Shown: positions 17,432 through 25,074 of the stretch, in pieces
Position numbering within the stretch: position 1 is the first letter of the stretch
How the letters are laid out: every line of letters starts with the position of its first letter
Source of the DNA: JAEUMD01 sp937950105
Lineage (GTDB): Bacteria > Pseudomonadota > Alphaproteobacteria > Rhizobiales > Hyphomicrobiaceae
Direction: 5' to 3'
Length of the DNA: 64,000 nt
NCBI GenBank assembly: GCA_036821845.1
Contig: DAISIT010000007.1
Span: 5,315-69,314, forward strand
The notes under the pieces: generated by a model
What the model was told of the DNA's origin: nothing
The model's input: the letters and a program-made list of their open reading frames with translations, nothing else
Database searches by the model: none
Program-made: the position numbers and the translations under genes

Positions 17432-20095
17432 CTACGCTGTCGCAGGGTTCGGCTTGTCGGGATCGATGCCGTACTTGCGGATGGCTTCCGAAACCTTCGT
17501 CGACGGCACCTTGTTCTCGTCGGCGAGTGACTTCAGCGCGGCGACGGCGACGAAGTGACGATCGACCTCGAAGTGGTGGCGCAGCTTGCGGCGGAAGTCG
17601 GAGCGGCCGAAGCCGTCGGTGCCGAGCACGCGATACTTCGACGGAACGTAGGGGCGGATCTGCTCGGCGAACGCGCGCATGTAGTCGGTCGAGGCGATGA
17701 CGGGAGCTTCGCCACGCTCGGCGAGTTTGCCGGTGACGTAGGGAACGCGCGGCTTCTCCTCCGGATGCAGCAGGTTCCAGCGTTCCACTGCCGCAGCTTC
17801 GCGCTGCAACTCGGTGAAGCTCGTCACGCTCCAGATGTCGGCCGAGATGCCGAAGTCCTTCTCCAGCAGTTCGGCGCCGGCGATCACCTCGCGCAGGATG
17901 GCGCCCGATCCCATCAGCTGCACCTTGTGGCCCTTCGCTTTCGCGTCGGCGGCCTTGAACAGGTACATGCCCTTGATGATGCCTTCCTCGGCCCCCTTCG
18001 GCATCGCCGGGTGCTCGTAGTTCTCGTTGAGCACGGTGAGATAGTAGAAGACGTCCTCCTGCTTCTCGACCATCCGCTTGAGGCCGTCATGTACGATCAC
18101 GGCGACCTCGTAGGAGAACGTCGGGTCGTAGTTGATGCAGTTCGGGATGGTCGCCGAGATGATGTGGCTGTGGCCGTCCTCGTGCTGCAGCCCCTCGCCG
18201 TTGAGCGTGGTGCGCCCCGAGGTGCCGCCGACGAGAAAGCCGCGGGCGCGTGAATCGCCGGCAGCCCACGCGAGATCGCCGATGCGCTGAAAACCGAACA
18301 TCGAGTAGTAGATGTAGAACGGGATCATCATGCGATCGGACACCGAATAGCTCGTTGCCGCCGCGATCCACGACGACATGGCACCGGCCTCGTTGATGCC
18401 CTCCTGCAGCATCTGCCCGCTCTTGTCCTCCTTGTAGTACATGAGCGTGTCGGCATCCTGCGGGCGGTAGAGCTGGCCGACCTGCGAGAAGATGCCGTAT
18501 TGGCGGAACATGCCCTCCATGCCGAAGGTGCGGCTCTCGTCCGGCACGATCGGTACGATTCGCTCACCGAGGCTCTTGTCGCGCAGCAGCGCGTTCAACA
18601 CGCGCACGAACGCCATGGTGGTCGAGATTTCGCGGCCGGCGCCGCTTGCATCGAGCTGCGCCTTGAACGTCTCGAGCGGCGGCACCACGAGGGCTTCCGA
18701 TGACTTCCGCCGGCGCTGCGGCAGATATCCGCCGAGCCGCTTGCGGCACTCCCGCCATGACACGACTTCGGGTGCGTCCTCGGGCAGCCTGATGAACTCG
18801 ACGTTCTTCACCTGCTCGTCGGTCAGCGGGATCGAGAAGCGGTCACGGAAAGCGATCAGACTCTCGTAGCCCATCTTCTTCTGCTGGTGCGTGATCATCT
18901 GCGCTTCACCGGCCGAGCCCATGCCGTAGCCCTTGACGGTCTTCGCAAGGATCACGTTCGGCTGGCCCTCGTGATCGACGGCGGCCTTGTAGGCGGCATA
19001 GACCTTCACTGCGTCGTGGCCGCCGCGCGTCAGTGACCAGATGCGCGCGTCCGACCAGTCGGCGACCATTGCCGCTGTTTCCGGATAGCGGCCGAAGAAG
19101 TGCTTGCGGATATAGGCGCCGTCCTTCGACTTGAAGTCCTGGTAGTCGCCGTCGACGCACTCTTCCATCAGCTGGCGCAGGCGGCCGGTGGTGTCCTTGG
19201 CGATCAGCTCGTCCCAGGTCGAACCCCAGATCACCTTGATGACGTTCCAGCCGGCGCCACGGAAATCACCCTCGAGTTCCTGGATGATCTTGCCGTTGCC
19301 GCGCACCGGACCGTCGAGCCGCTGCAGGTTGCAGTTGACGACGAAGATGAGGTTGTCGAGCTTCTCGCGGCCCGCAAGACCGATGGCGCCGAGGCTCTCC
19401 GGCTCGTCCATCTCGCCATCGCCGCAGAAGCACCAGACGTGACGGTTCGAGGTGTCGGCGATGCCGCGCCCGTGCAGATATTTCAGGAACCGCGCCTGAT
19501 AGATCGCCATCAGCGGGCCGAGACCCATCGACACGGTCGGGAACTGCCAGAAGTCCGGCATCAGCCACGGATGCGGATACGACGAGATGCCCTTGCCGTC
19601 GACCTCCTGGCGGAAGTTCTTCAACTGGTCCTCGGTCAGGCGCCCTTCGAGAAAAGCGCGCGCGTAGATGCCGGGTGCCGAGTGGCCCTGCACGAAGATG
19701 AGGTCGCCGCCGTGGCCCTCGTGCGGAGCGTGCCAGAAATGCGTGAAGCCGGTGGCGTAGAGCGTCGCCGCCGACTGGAACGAGGCGATGTGTCCGCCGA
19801 GTTCGCTGCTCTCCTTGTTGGCCTTGACGACGATCGCCGCCGCATTCCAGCGGATGGCGGCGCGCACCTTGTTCTCGAGTTCGCGGTTTCCCGGATAGGG
19901 CGGCTGCTCCTCGACGGGGATGGTATTCATGTACGCCGTGTTGGCGGCGAACGGCAGCTTGGCGCCCGAGCGTCGCGCGGTGGCGACGACTTCGGAGAGG
20001 ATGTCATCGGCTTCGCCGGTGCCTTCGAAGGCGATCACCGAGTTGATGGCGTCGATCCATTCGCGCCGCTCGGCGGCATCGTCCGATCTGGTCAT
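17432..20095 (-). CDS. aceE: Pyruvate dehydrogenase E1, homodimeric AceE type
   Basis: Thiamine-diphosphate E1 that decarboxylates pyruvate and acetylates E2 lipoamide. At 887 residues it equals the length of E. coli AceE. The thiamine-binding motif is complete (GDGEMDEPES ... NCNLQRLDGPVRGN), as are the HGRG, KTVKGYGMG and C-terminal YVTDGFGRS-like (LGTDGFGRSD) segments. The start ATG at 20095 gives MTRSDDAAERREWIDA. First gene of the aceE-aceF-lpdA operon. Most alphaproteobacteria use the two-chain PdhAB E1, so a gamma/beta-type AceE here is notable. Upstream (20213..20236) lie direct repeats that may be a regulator site. Confidence 0.95.
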   Translation of the reverse strand: MTRSDDAAERREWIDAINSVIAFEGTGEADDILSEVVATARRSGAKLPFAANTAYMNTIPVEEQPPYPGNRELENKVRAAIRWNAAAIVVKANKESSELGGHIASFQSAATLYATGFTHFWHAPHEGHGGDLIFVQGHSAPGIYARAFLEGRLTEDQLKNFRQEVDGKGISSYPHPWLMPDFWQFPTVSMGLGPLMAIYQARFLKYLHGRGIADTSNRHVWCFCGDGEMDEPESLGAIGLAGREKLDNLIFVVNCNLQRLDGPVRGNGKIIQELEGDFRGAGWNVIKVIWGSTWDELIAKDTTGRLRQLMEECVDGDYQDFKSKDGAYIRKHFFGRYPETAAMVADWSDARIWSLTRGGHDAVKVYAAYKAAVDHEGQPNVILAKTVKGYGMGSAGEAQMITHQQKKMGYESLIAFRDRFSIPLTDEQVKNVEFIRLPEDAPEVVSWRECRKRLGGYLPQRRRKSSEALVVPPLETFKAQLDASGAGREISTTMAFVRVLNALLRDKSLGERIVPIVPDESRTFGMEGMFRQYGIFSQVGQLYRPQDADTLMYYKEDKSGQMLQEGINEAGAMSSWIAAATSYSVSDRMMIPFYIYYSMFGFQRIGDLAWAAGDSRARGFLVGGTSGRTTLNGEGLQHEDGHSHIISATIPNCINYDPTFSYEVAVIVHDGLKRMVEKQEDVFYYLTVLNENYEHPAMPKGAEEGIIKGMYLFKAADAKAKGHKVQLMGSGAILREVIAGAELLEKDFGISADIWSVTSFTELQREAAAVERWNLLHPEEKPRVPYVTGKLAERGEAPVIASTDYMRAFAEQIRPYVPSKYRVLGTDGFGRSDFRRKLRHHFEVDRHFVAVAALKSLADENKVPSTKVSEAIRKYGIDPDKPNPATA

Positions 20096-20212
20096 GGAGT
20101 CCTCGTGCAGTCGCTGTTCGTCACCGGGGGGAAGGCGACGAGGGGGATGCAGGGATCATGCTGCGCGCGTTCGAGCGCAGCAATCGCATTCGCGTGTGTA
20201 GGCAGGGCGACT

Positions 20213-20236
20213 TGCAAATCTGAAGACGTGCAAATC
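20213..20236 (-). promoter_or_regulatory. Direct repeats upstream of aceE, candidate regulator site
   Basis: TGCAAATC occurs at 20213..20220 and again at 20229..20236, spaced 16 bases start to start, with similar flanks (TGAAG / AGAAAG). On the minus strand this reads GATTTGCA twice, about 120-140 bases before the aceE start. No regulator is encoded next to it; the assignment is from pattern and position only. Confidence 0.35.
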
Positions 20237-20261
20237 AGAAAGCGTATCGCCGTTTGCTGAT

Positions 20262-20297
20262 GTGTCGAGCGCGAGCGCTTGCCACCGCGCTCGACAC
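20262..20297 (-). terminator. 12-bp stem-loop immediately after dctM
   Basis: GTGTCGAGCGCG (20262..20273) and CGCGCTCGACAC (20286..20297) pair perfectly over 12 bp with a 12-base loop, starting eight bases after the dctM stop. On the minus strand no U-tract follows, so it is either a 3' mRNA-stabilising hairpin or part of a Rho-dependent end. It separates the TRAP operon from the aceE promoter region. Confidence 0.5.
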
Positions 20298-20305
20298 GTG
20301 TCGTG

Positions 20306-21631
20306 TCACAACATGCCGAGCAGGCGCGGCAGCCAAAGTGTCAGCTCCGGAATGTAGGTCACCATCATCAGGAACACGAGCATGGTGAACAGCCACGGCA
20401 GCACCGCCACCGACGTCTCTGTCAGGCCCATCTTGGAGATACCGCTCGCCACATAGAGGTTGAGGCCGACCGGCGGCGTGATCATGCCGATCTCCATGTT
20501 GACGATGATGAGGATGCCGAAGTGCACGGGATCGATGCCGAGCTTGGCGGCGACCGGGAACAGGATAGGCGCCATGATCAGCGTGATCGACGACGGCTCC
20601 ATGACGGTACCGGCGATCAGCAGCAGCACGTTGACGATCAGCAGGAAGCCGATCCAGCCGAGGCCCTGCGCGACGATCCAGTTGGCGATCGCCTGCGGGA
20701 TGTTCTCGTGCGTCATGAGGAACGAGAACAGGATGGCGTTGGTGATGATGTAGAGCAGCATCGCGCTCATGTTGGCGGAGGCGAGCAGGACCTTGGGCAC
20801 GTCCCTCAGCCCCATGTCCTTGTAGACGAACACGGAGACGATGAAGGCATAGACCGCGCTCATGGCTGCGGCTTCCGTCGGCGTGAAGATGCCGGCGTAA
20901 ATGCCACCCATGACGATGACGATCAGGAACAGGCCCCAGAAGCTGTCGAGGAAGGCGCGCAGCCGCTCTCCCCACGACGCCTTCGGCAGGCGCGGGTAGT
21001 CGTTGTGATATGCGCGCCACCAGGTGATGCCGCCGAGCATGAGCGCCAGCATCGCGCCGGGCACCACGCCGGCCACGAACATCTGCCCGACCGAGGCCGC
21101 CGAGACGCGCTCGCCGGTCGGTCCCTCGACCAGCATGCCGGAGGTGGCGACGCAGTACATCACCATCACGATCGACGGCGGAATGAGGATGCCGAGCGCA
21201 CCGGCCGAGGCGATGGAGCCGACGCCGAAGCGGGTCGGAAAACCTTGCTTCACCATCGCCGGCAGCAGGATCGAGCCGATGGCGACGACGGTTGCGGGCG
21301 ACGAGCCGGAGACAGCGGCGAACAGGGCGCAGGCGAACACGGCGGCGAGGCCGAGACCGCCAGCCCAGTGGCCGACCATCGACGAGGCGAAGCGGATCAT
21401 GCGCCTTGCGACACCGCCGTGGGTGAGGAAGTTGCCGGCGAGGATGAAGAACGGGATCGCCATGATCTCGAACTTCTCGATGCCGGTGAACAGCTTCAGG
21501 GCGACGGCCTCGACCGGCACCTGCGTCATCGTGAACAGGAACGTCAGCACGGTGAGACCGAGGGCGATCGACACCGGCATGCCGGTCAGCATGAGAGCGG
21601 CCAGAAGGCCGAAGATGATTGCGGCGCTCAT
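20306..21631 (-). CDS. dctM: TRAP transporter large permease (DctM)
   Basis: Large membrane subunit of a tripartite ATP-independent periplasmic transporter; it carries the Na+-coupled transport path for the substrate delivered by DctP. The 441-residue protein is almost entirely hydrophobic with 11-13 membrane spans. Family segments include PFFILAGNFLTHGGVARRM, AAVSGSSPATVVAIGSI, GILIPPSIVMVMY and the C-terminal MITPPVGLNLYVASGI. The start ATG at 21631 is two bases from the dctQ stop, so it is translationally coupled. Last gene of dctP-dctQ-dctM. Confidence 0.94.
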   Translation of the reverse strand: MSAAIIFGLLAALMLTGMPVSIALGLTVLTFLFTMTQVPVEAVALKLFTGIEKFEIMAIPFFILAGNFLTHGGVARRMIRFASSMVGHWAGGLGLAAVFACALFAAVSGSSPATVVAIGSILLPAMVKQGFPTRFGVGSIASAGALGILIPPSIVMVMYCVATSGMLVEGPTGERVSAASVGQMFVAGVVPGAMLALMLGGITWWRAYHNDYPRLPKASWGERLRAFLDSFWGLFLIVIVMGGIYAGIFTPTEAAAMSAVYAFIVSVFVYKDMGLRDVPKVLLASANMSAMLLYIITNAILFSFLMTHENIPQAIANWIVAQGLGWIGFLLIVNVLLLIAGTVMEPSSITLIMAPILFPVAAKLGIDPVHFGILIIVNMEIGMITPPVGLNLYVASGISKMGLTETSVAVLPWLFTMLVFLMMVTYIPELTLWLPRLLGML

Positions 21632-21633
21632 GG

Positions 21634-22302
21634 TTATTTGCTCCCGCCGTTCTGGCTGAGGTCCTTGGGGTGCAGGCCCGGTGCGGTGAGCAACGGTTCG
21701 TCCGCGTCACTGATGCCATCGACATGGCCGTGATCGTGGCTCGGCAGCTCGCCGGTGGTGGCGAACGTGTAAGCGACCTGCAGGAAGCGGAAGCACATCA
21801 GGTAGGAGCCGAGCGGAACCGCGAGGTAGACGATCCACATCGGAATTTCGAGATCGGGCGAAGTCTGCTCGGTGTGCGCCATGTGCCAGACGAAATGCGC
21901 GCCGAGAGAACCGACGATCGCCGTGAACACCGCGCCCGCCATCAGGCCGAACAGGATCATGTAGTAGCGCTGGCCCTTGGGCAGCGCGTTGAGCAGGATG
22001 TCGACACCGACGTGGATACCCGTGCGCACACCGTAGGCAGCGCCGAACTTGGCCATCCACACGAACAGGTAGATGCAGACTTCCTGCGCCCAGGTGAGGT
22101 TGAACGAGTTGAGGAACTTGAACACCGCCCTCGCGGCGTCGGACAACCAAGGCATGCCGTTGCTGTTGGCCCATCCGATCAGCGCGCCGGCGTTGCTCAT
22201 GCCATAGCGCTGGACCACGGCGACGAAGATGATCACCGTCGCGGCCGCTATGAGCGCGCTGATGATGATTTCCTCGAGCCGGTCGAGAATCCGAAGCAGC
22301 AT
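21634..22302 (-). CDS. dctQ: TRAP transporter small permease (DctQ)
   Basis: Small membrane subunit of the TRAP transporter, 222 residues with four predicted membrane helices (about 13-35, 90-110, 130-150, 180-200). The middle part EVCIYLFVWMAKFGAAYGVRTGIHVGVD matches the DctQ signature region. A long polar loop near residues 35-75 (ALIGWANSNGMPWLSDAA) is larger than in minimal DctQ proteins. The ATG at 22302 has a strong AGGAGG site. It lies between dctP and dctM and is presumably required for DctM stability and SBP docking. Confidence 0.92.
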   Translation of the reverse strand: MLLRILDRLEEIIISALIAAATVIIFVAVVQRYGMSNAGALIGWANSNGMPWLSDAARAVFKFLNSFNLTWAQEVCIYLFVWMAKFGAAYGVRTGIHVGVDILLNALPKGQRYYMILFGLMAGAVFTAIVGSLGAHFVWHMAHTEQTSPDLEIPMWIVYLAVPLGSYLMCFRFLQVAYTFATTGELPSHDHGHVDGISDADEPLLTAPGLHPKDLSQNGGSK

Positions 22303-22408
22303 TCGCGTTTCCTCCTGACGGGGCGGGGATGCCGGGCGGGTTCACCCCGCTCCGGCTCCATGCGAAAGGCGCGGCCCGCGGGTGCAGGCCGCTCTCGGTG
22401 CGTCGCGC

Positions 22409-23404
22409 TTACTTCGCGCCGGTGGCCGCGTAGATCTGCTGGATCAGATCCTTGCCGATGCGCCCCGACATTTCCTCGTGCACCGCCTTCAGCTTCTCGC
22501 GCCAGGCCTTCTTCTCGTCGGCGCTCATCTCGTGGAACGCGGTCTTGCCGGAAGCCTTCATGGCGGCGAGCGAGTCGTCGTTCTCCTTCTGCGCGATCTC
22601 GTTGGCGTAGACGGTCGCTTCGGCCATGGCCTTGTCGAGCGCGGTGCGCACATCGGCCGGCAGGCCTTCCCAGAATTGCTTGTTCACGATCACGGCGTAG
22701 CCGAGATAACCGTGGTTCGAGAGCGTGGCGTGCTTCTGCACCTCGTGCATCTTCTGCGTGAACATGTTCGAGGGCGGGTTCTCGGTGCCGTCGACGACGC
22801 CGGTCTGCAGCGCCTGATAGACTTCCGAGAAGGCCATCACCTGCGGCAACGCGCCGAGCGCCTTCATCTGCGCTTCGAGCACTTTCGACGACTGGATGCG
22901 CATCTTGAGGCCGAGGAAGTCGTCGGGAGACTTGAGCGGCTTGTTGGCGCTCATGACCTTGAAGCCGTTGTCCCAGAACGCGAGGCCGAGAATGCCCTTG
23001 CCTTCGAGCTTCTTCAGCATGGCCTTGCCGATGTCGCCGTCGGTGATCTTGCGCAGCGCCGCCTTGTCCTCGAAGATGTAGGGCAGGTCGAACGCCTCGA
23101 ACTCCTTGGCGCCGAGCGGGCCGAACTTGGCGAGCGAGGGCGCCAGCATCTGCACGGCGCCGAGCTGCAGCGCCTCGACCTCTTCCTTGTCCTTGTAGAG
23201 CTGCGAGTTCGGGTACACCTCAACCTTGACCTTGCCTTCGGTGTACTTCTCGGCGAGTTCCTTGAACTTTTCCGCGCCCTTGCCCTTCGGCGTCTGCGGC
23301 GCCACCACGTGGCTGAACTTGATGACCGTCTGTGCGTCGGCAGAGCTGGCGCCGACAGCAAAGGCCGCCACGGCCGCGACTGCGGCGAGGGTGAACTTGC
23401 GCAT
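22409..23404 (-). CDS. dctP: TRAP transporter substrate-binding protein (DctP)
   Basis: Periplasmic solute-binding protein, 331 residues. The signal peptide (MRKFTLAAVAAVAAFAVGASSADA) is likely cut before QTVIKFSHV. The DctP-family fold text is clear: KFSHVVAPQTPKGKGA at the N-terminus, LPYIFEDKAALRKI, KMRIQSSKVLEAQMKALGA, and FSEVYQALQTGVVDGTENPPSN, which contains the ligand-binding arginine and asparagine region. The start ATG at 23404 has GGAGGAAAT upstream; the frame is open to 23623, but the extra part has no signal peptide logic. Neighbouring dctBD and the sigma-54 promoter make C4-dicarboxylates (succinate, fumarate, malate) the most likely ligands. Confidence 0.93.
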   Translation of the reverse strand: MRKFTLAAVAAVAAFAVGASSADAQTVIKFSHVVAPQTPKGKGAEKFKELAEKYTEGKVKVEVYPNSQLYKDKEEVEALQLGAVQMLAPSLAKFGPLGAKEFEAFDLPYIFEDKAALRKITDGDIGKAMLKKLEGKGILGLAFWDNGFKVMSANKPLKSPDDFLGLKMRIQSSKVLEAQMKALGALPQVMAFSEVYQALQTGVVDGTENPPSNMFTQKMHEVQKHATLSNHGYLGYAVIVNKQFWEGLPADVRTALDKAMAEATVYANEIAQKENDDSLAAMKASGKTAFHEMSADEKKAWREKLKAVHEEMSGRIGKDLIQQIYAATGAK

Positions 23405-23492
23405 CACATTTCCTCCGATAGTTGCGCGTCCCGCAGGTTCGGCGCACGAACTCCCGTGCAACCGCCCGCGTTGGGTTGACGATACGTTAATA

Positions 23493-23507
23493 GCAACGCC
23501 TGTGCCA
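23493..23507 (-). promoter_or_regulatory. Sigma-54 (RpoN) promoter of dctPQM
   Basis: On the minus strand the sequence reads TTGGCACAGGCGTTGCTA, a full match to the -24/-12 consensus TGGCAC-N5-TTGC. The -12 GC is about 90 bases upstream of the dctP start, leaving a leader of about 75-80 bases. The adjacent dctD encodes a sigma-54-dependent activator, so sequence and context agree. Confidence 0.85.
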
Positions 23508-23635
23508 AGCTGTCGCGGGAGCCGATCGCGCTGCACAAGCATCTGGCAGGCATGAGATTTTTGCGTCAGGTCAGCCGCAGCCTTCGGGCACCGCGCGTGG
23601 AGCGTGTGTGGCCCATCACCCATTGGTGCGGCCGC

Positions 23636-23653
23636 GTGTAACGCCGCCTACAC
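23636..23653. promoter_or_regulatory. Candidate DctD upstream activating site
   Basis: GTGTA (23636..23640) and TACAC (23649..23653) form an inverted repeat around eight bases (ACGCCGCC). It lies about 130 bases upstream of the sigma-54 promoter, the usual distance for an enhancer site. It does not match the published rhizobial DctD sites base for base, so this is a positional guess. Confidence 0.3.
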
Positions 23654-23700
23654 GGGTGCGTTGCGGTAGCTGCGATGCAGCAAGCGCAGCGGCTCGCGGG

Positions 23701-25074
23701 TCATGCCTCGTCGTCGTCGACCGGCGGCTTGCCGAGGCTGAAGCGGCGCATCTTGTCGTAGAGCGTCTTGCGCGAGATGCCGAGCGCCTCGTAGGTCGCC
23801 TTGAGGCTGTGACCGGTGAGGGCGAGGGTATCGGCGATGATCTGGCGTTCGTGGCGGGCGAGCTGTTCGGTGAGTGTCACCGCACTCAGCTCCGCGTCCG
23901 GCGTCGCCGTCGCCGCCGTGGCCACGTCCTTCCCGTCGATCTCGAGTCCGAGCCCGAGCGCGTAGCGCAGCGCGGTGTTCTGCAACTCGCGCACGTTGCC
24001 GGGCCAGGCATGCGCCATGAGGTGCGCCACCACCTCGCGGCCGGTCGGCGGCGCCTCGGTCTTGAACCGCGTTGCCGCTGCCTCGACGAAATGCTGGAAC
24101 AGCAACGGGATGTCGTCGCCACGCTCGCGCAACGGCGGGATGGCGAGCGTCAGCACGTTGAGCCGGTAATAGAGATCGCCGCGGAAGTCGCCGCGTGTGG
24201 CGGCGCTCTTCAGGTCTTCCTTGGTGGCGGCGATCACGCGCACGTCGATGGCGCGCTCCTCGTTGGCGCCGAGCCTGGTGATGCGCCGGTCCTGCAGCAC
24301 GCGCAGCAGCTTGATCTGCAGCTCCATCGGCATGCTCTCGATCTCGTCGAGGAACACCGTGCCACCGCTGGCGTATTCGAGCTTGCCGACACGTGCCTTC
24401 GCCGCGCCGGTGAAGGCGCCGGCCTCGTGGCCGAACAGCTCGCTCTCGATCACCGTCTCCGGCAGCGCGCCGCAATTGATCGGCACGAAGCGGCCCTTCG
24501 CGCGCGGGCCCTGATCGTGGAGGCTGCGTGCCACCAGCTCCTTGCCCGTTCCGGTCTCGCCGTTGATCAGCACGTCGGCATCGGTGGCCGCGAATGCTGC
24601 GATCTGGCTGCGCAGACGCTGCACCGAGGGTGTTCGGCCGATGATGACCTGCTCGAGCCCGCTGCCACGGCTGAGGGCAGCCTTGAGCGCACGGTTCTCC
24701 ATCACCAGCGCACGTTTCTCGCTGGCGCGCGACGCGGCCTCGGCCAGCATCTCTGCGGCGAACGGCTTCTCGATGAAATCGTAGGCGCCGGCGCGGATGG
24801 CGGCGACCGCCATCGGGATGTCGCCGTGCCCGGTGATGAGGATGACGGGGATTTCGGCGTCGATAGAGAGCACGCGCGTCATCAGGTCGAGTCCCGACAG
24901 GCGCGGCATCTTGATGTCGGAAATGACGACGCCTTCGAAGCTGCGCGACAGGCCATGCAGCGCCTGCTCGCCGTCGGCGAAGTCCTTGACCGTGAAGCCC
25001 GCGAGTTCGAGGCCCTGTGCCGTCGCGGTGCGGAGATGCGGCTCGTCGTCGATCAGGATGACATCGCGGCTCAT
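23701..25074 (-). CDS. dctD: C4-dicarboxylate response regulator, sigma-54 activator DctD
   Basis: NtrC-family transcription activator, 457 residues. The receiver domain (1-120) has phospho-acceptor D53 (VISDIKMPRLSG) and lysine in EKPF. The AAA+ domain (about 145-380) has Walker A GETGTGKE, the sigma-54 contact loop GAFTGA, Walker B GGTVFLDEIE and the arginine-finger region. A C-terminal Fis-type helix-turn-helix (about 410-450) contains LKATYEALGISRKTLYDKMRR. It overlaps dctB by four bases (ATGA), so kinase and regulator are co-translated. The target is almost certainly the sigma-54 promoter of dctPQM downstream. Confidence 0.95.
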   Translation of the reverse strand: MSRDVILIDDEPHLRTATAQGLELAGFTVKDFADGEQALHGLSRSFEGVVISDIKMPRLSGLDLMTRVLSIDAEIPVILITGHGDIPMAVAAIRAGAYDFIEKPFAAEMLAEAASRASEKRALVMENRALKAALSRGSGLEQVIIGRTPSVQRLRSQIAAFAATDADVLINGETGTGKELVARSLHDQGPRAKGRFVPINCGALPETVIESELFGHEAGAFTGAAKARVGKLEYASGGTVFLDEIESMPMELQIKLLRVLQDRRITRLGANEERAIDVRVIAATKEDLKSAATRGDFRGDLYYRLNVLTLAIPPLRERGDDIPLLFQHFVEAAATRFKTEAPPTGREVVAHLMAHAWPGNVRELQNTALRYALGLGLEIDGKDVATAATATPDAELSAVTLTEQLARHERQIIADTLALTGHSLKATYEALGISRKTLYDKMRRFSLGKPPVDDDEA

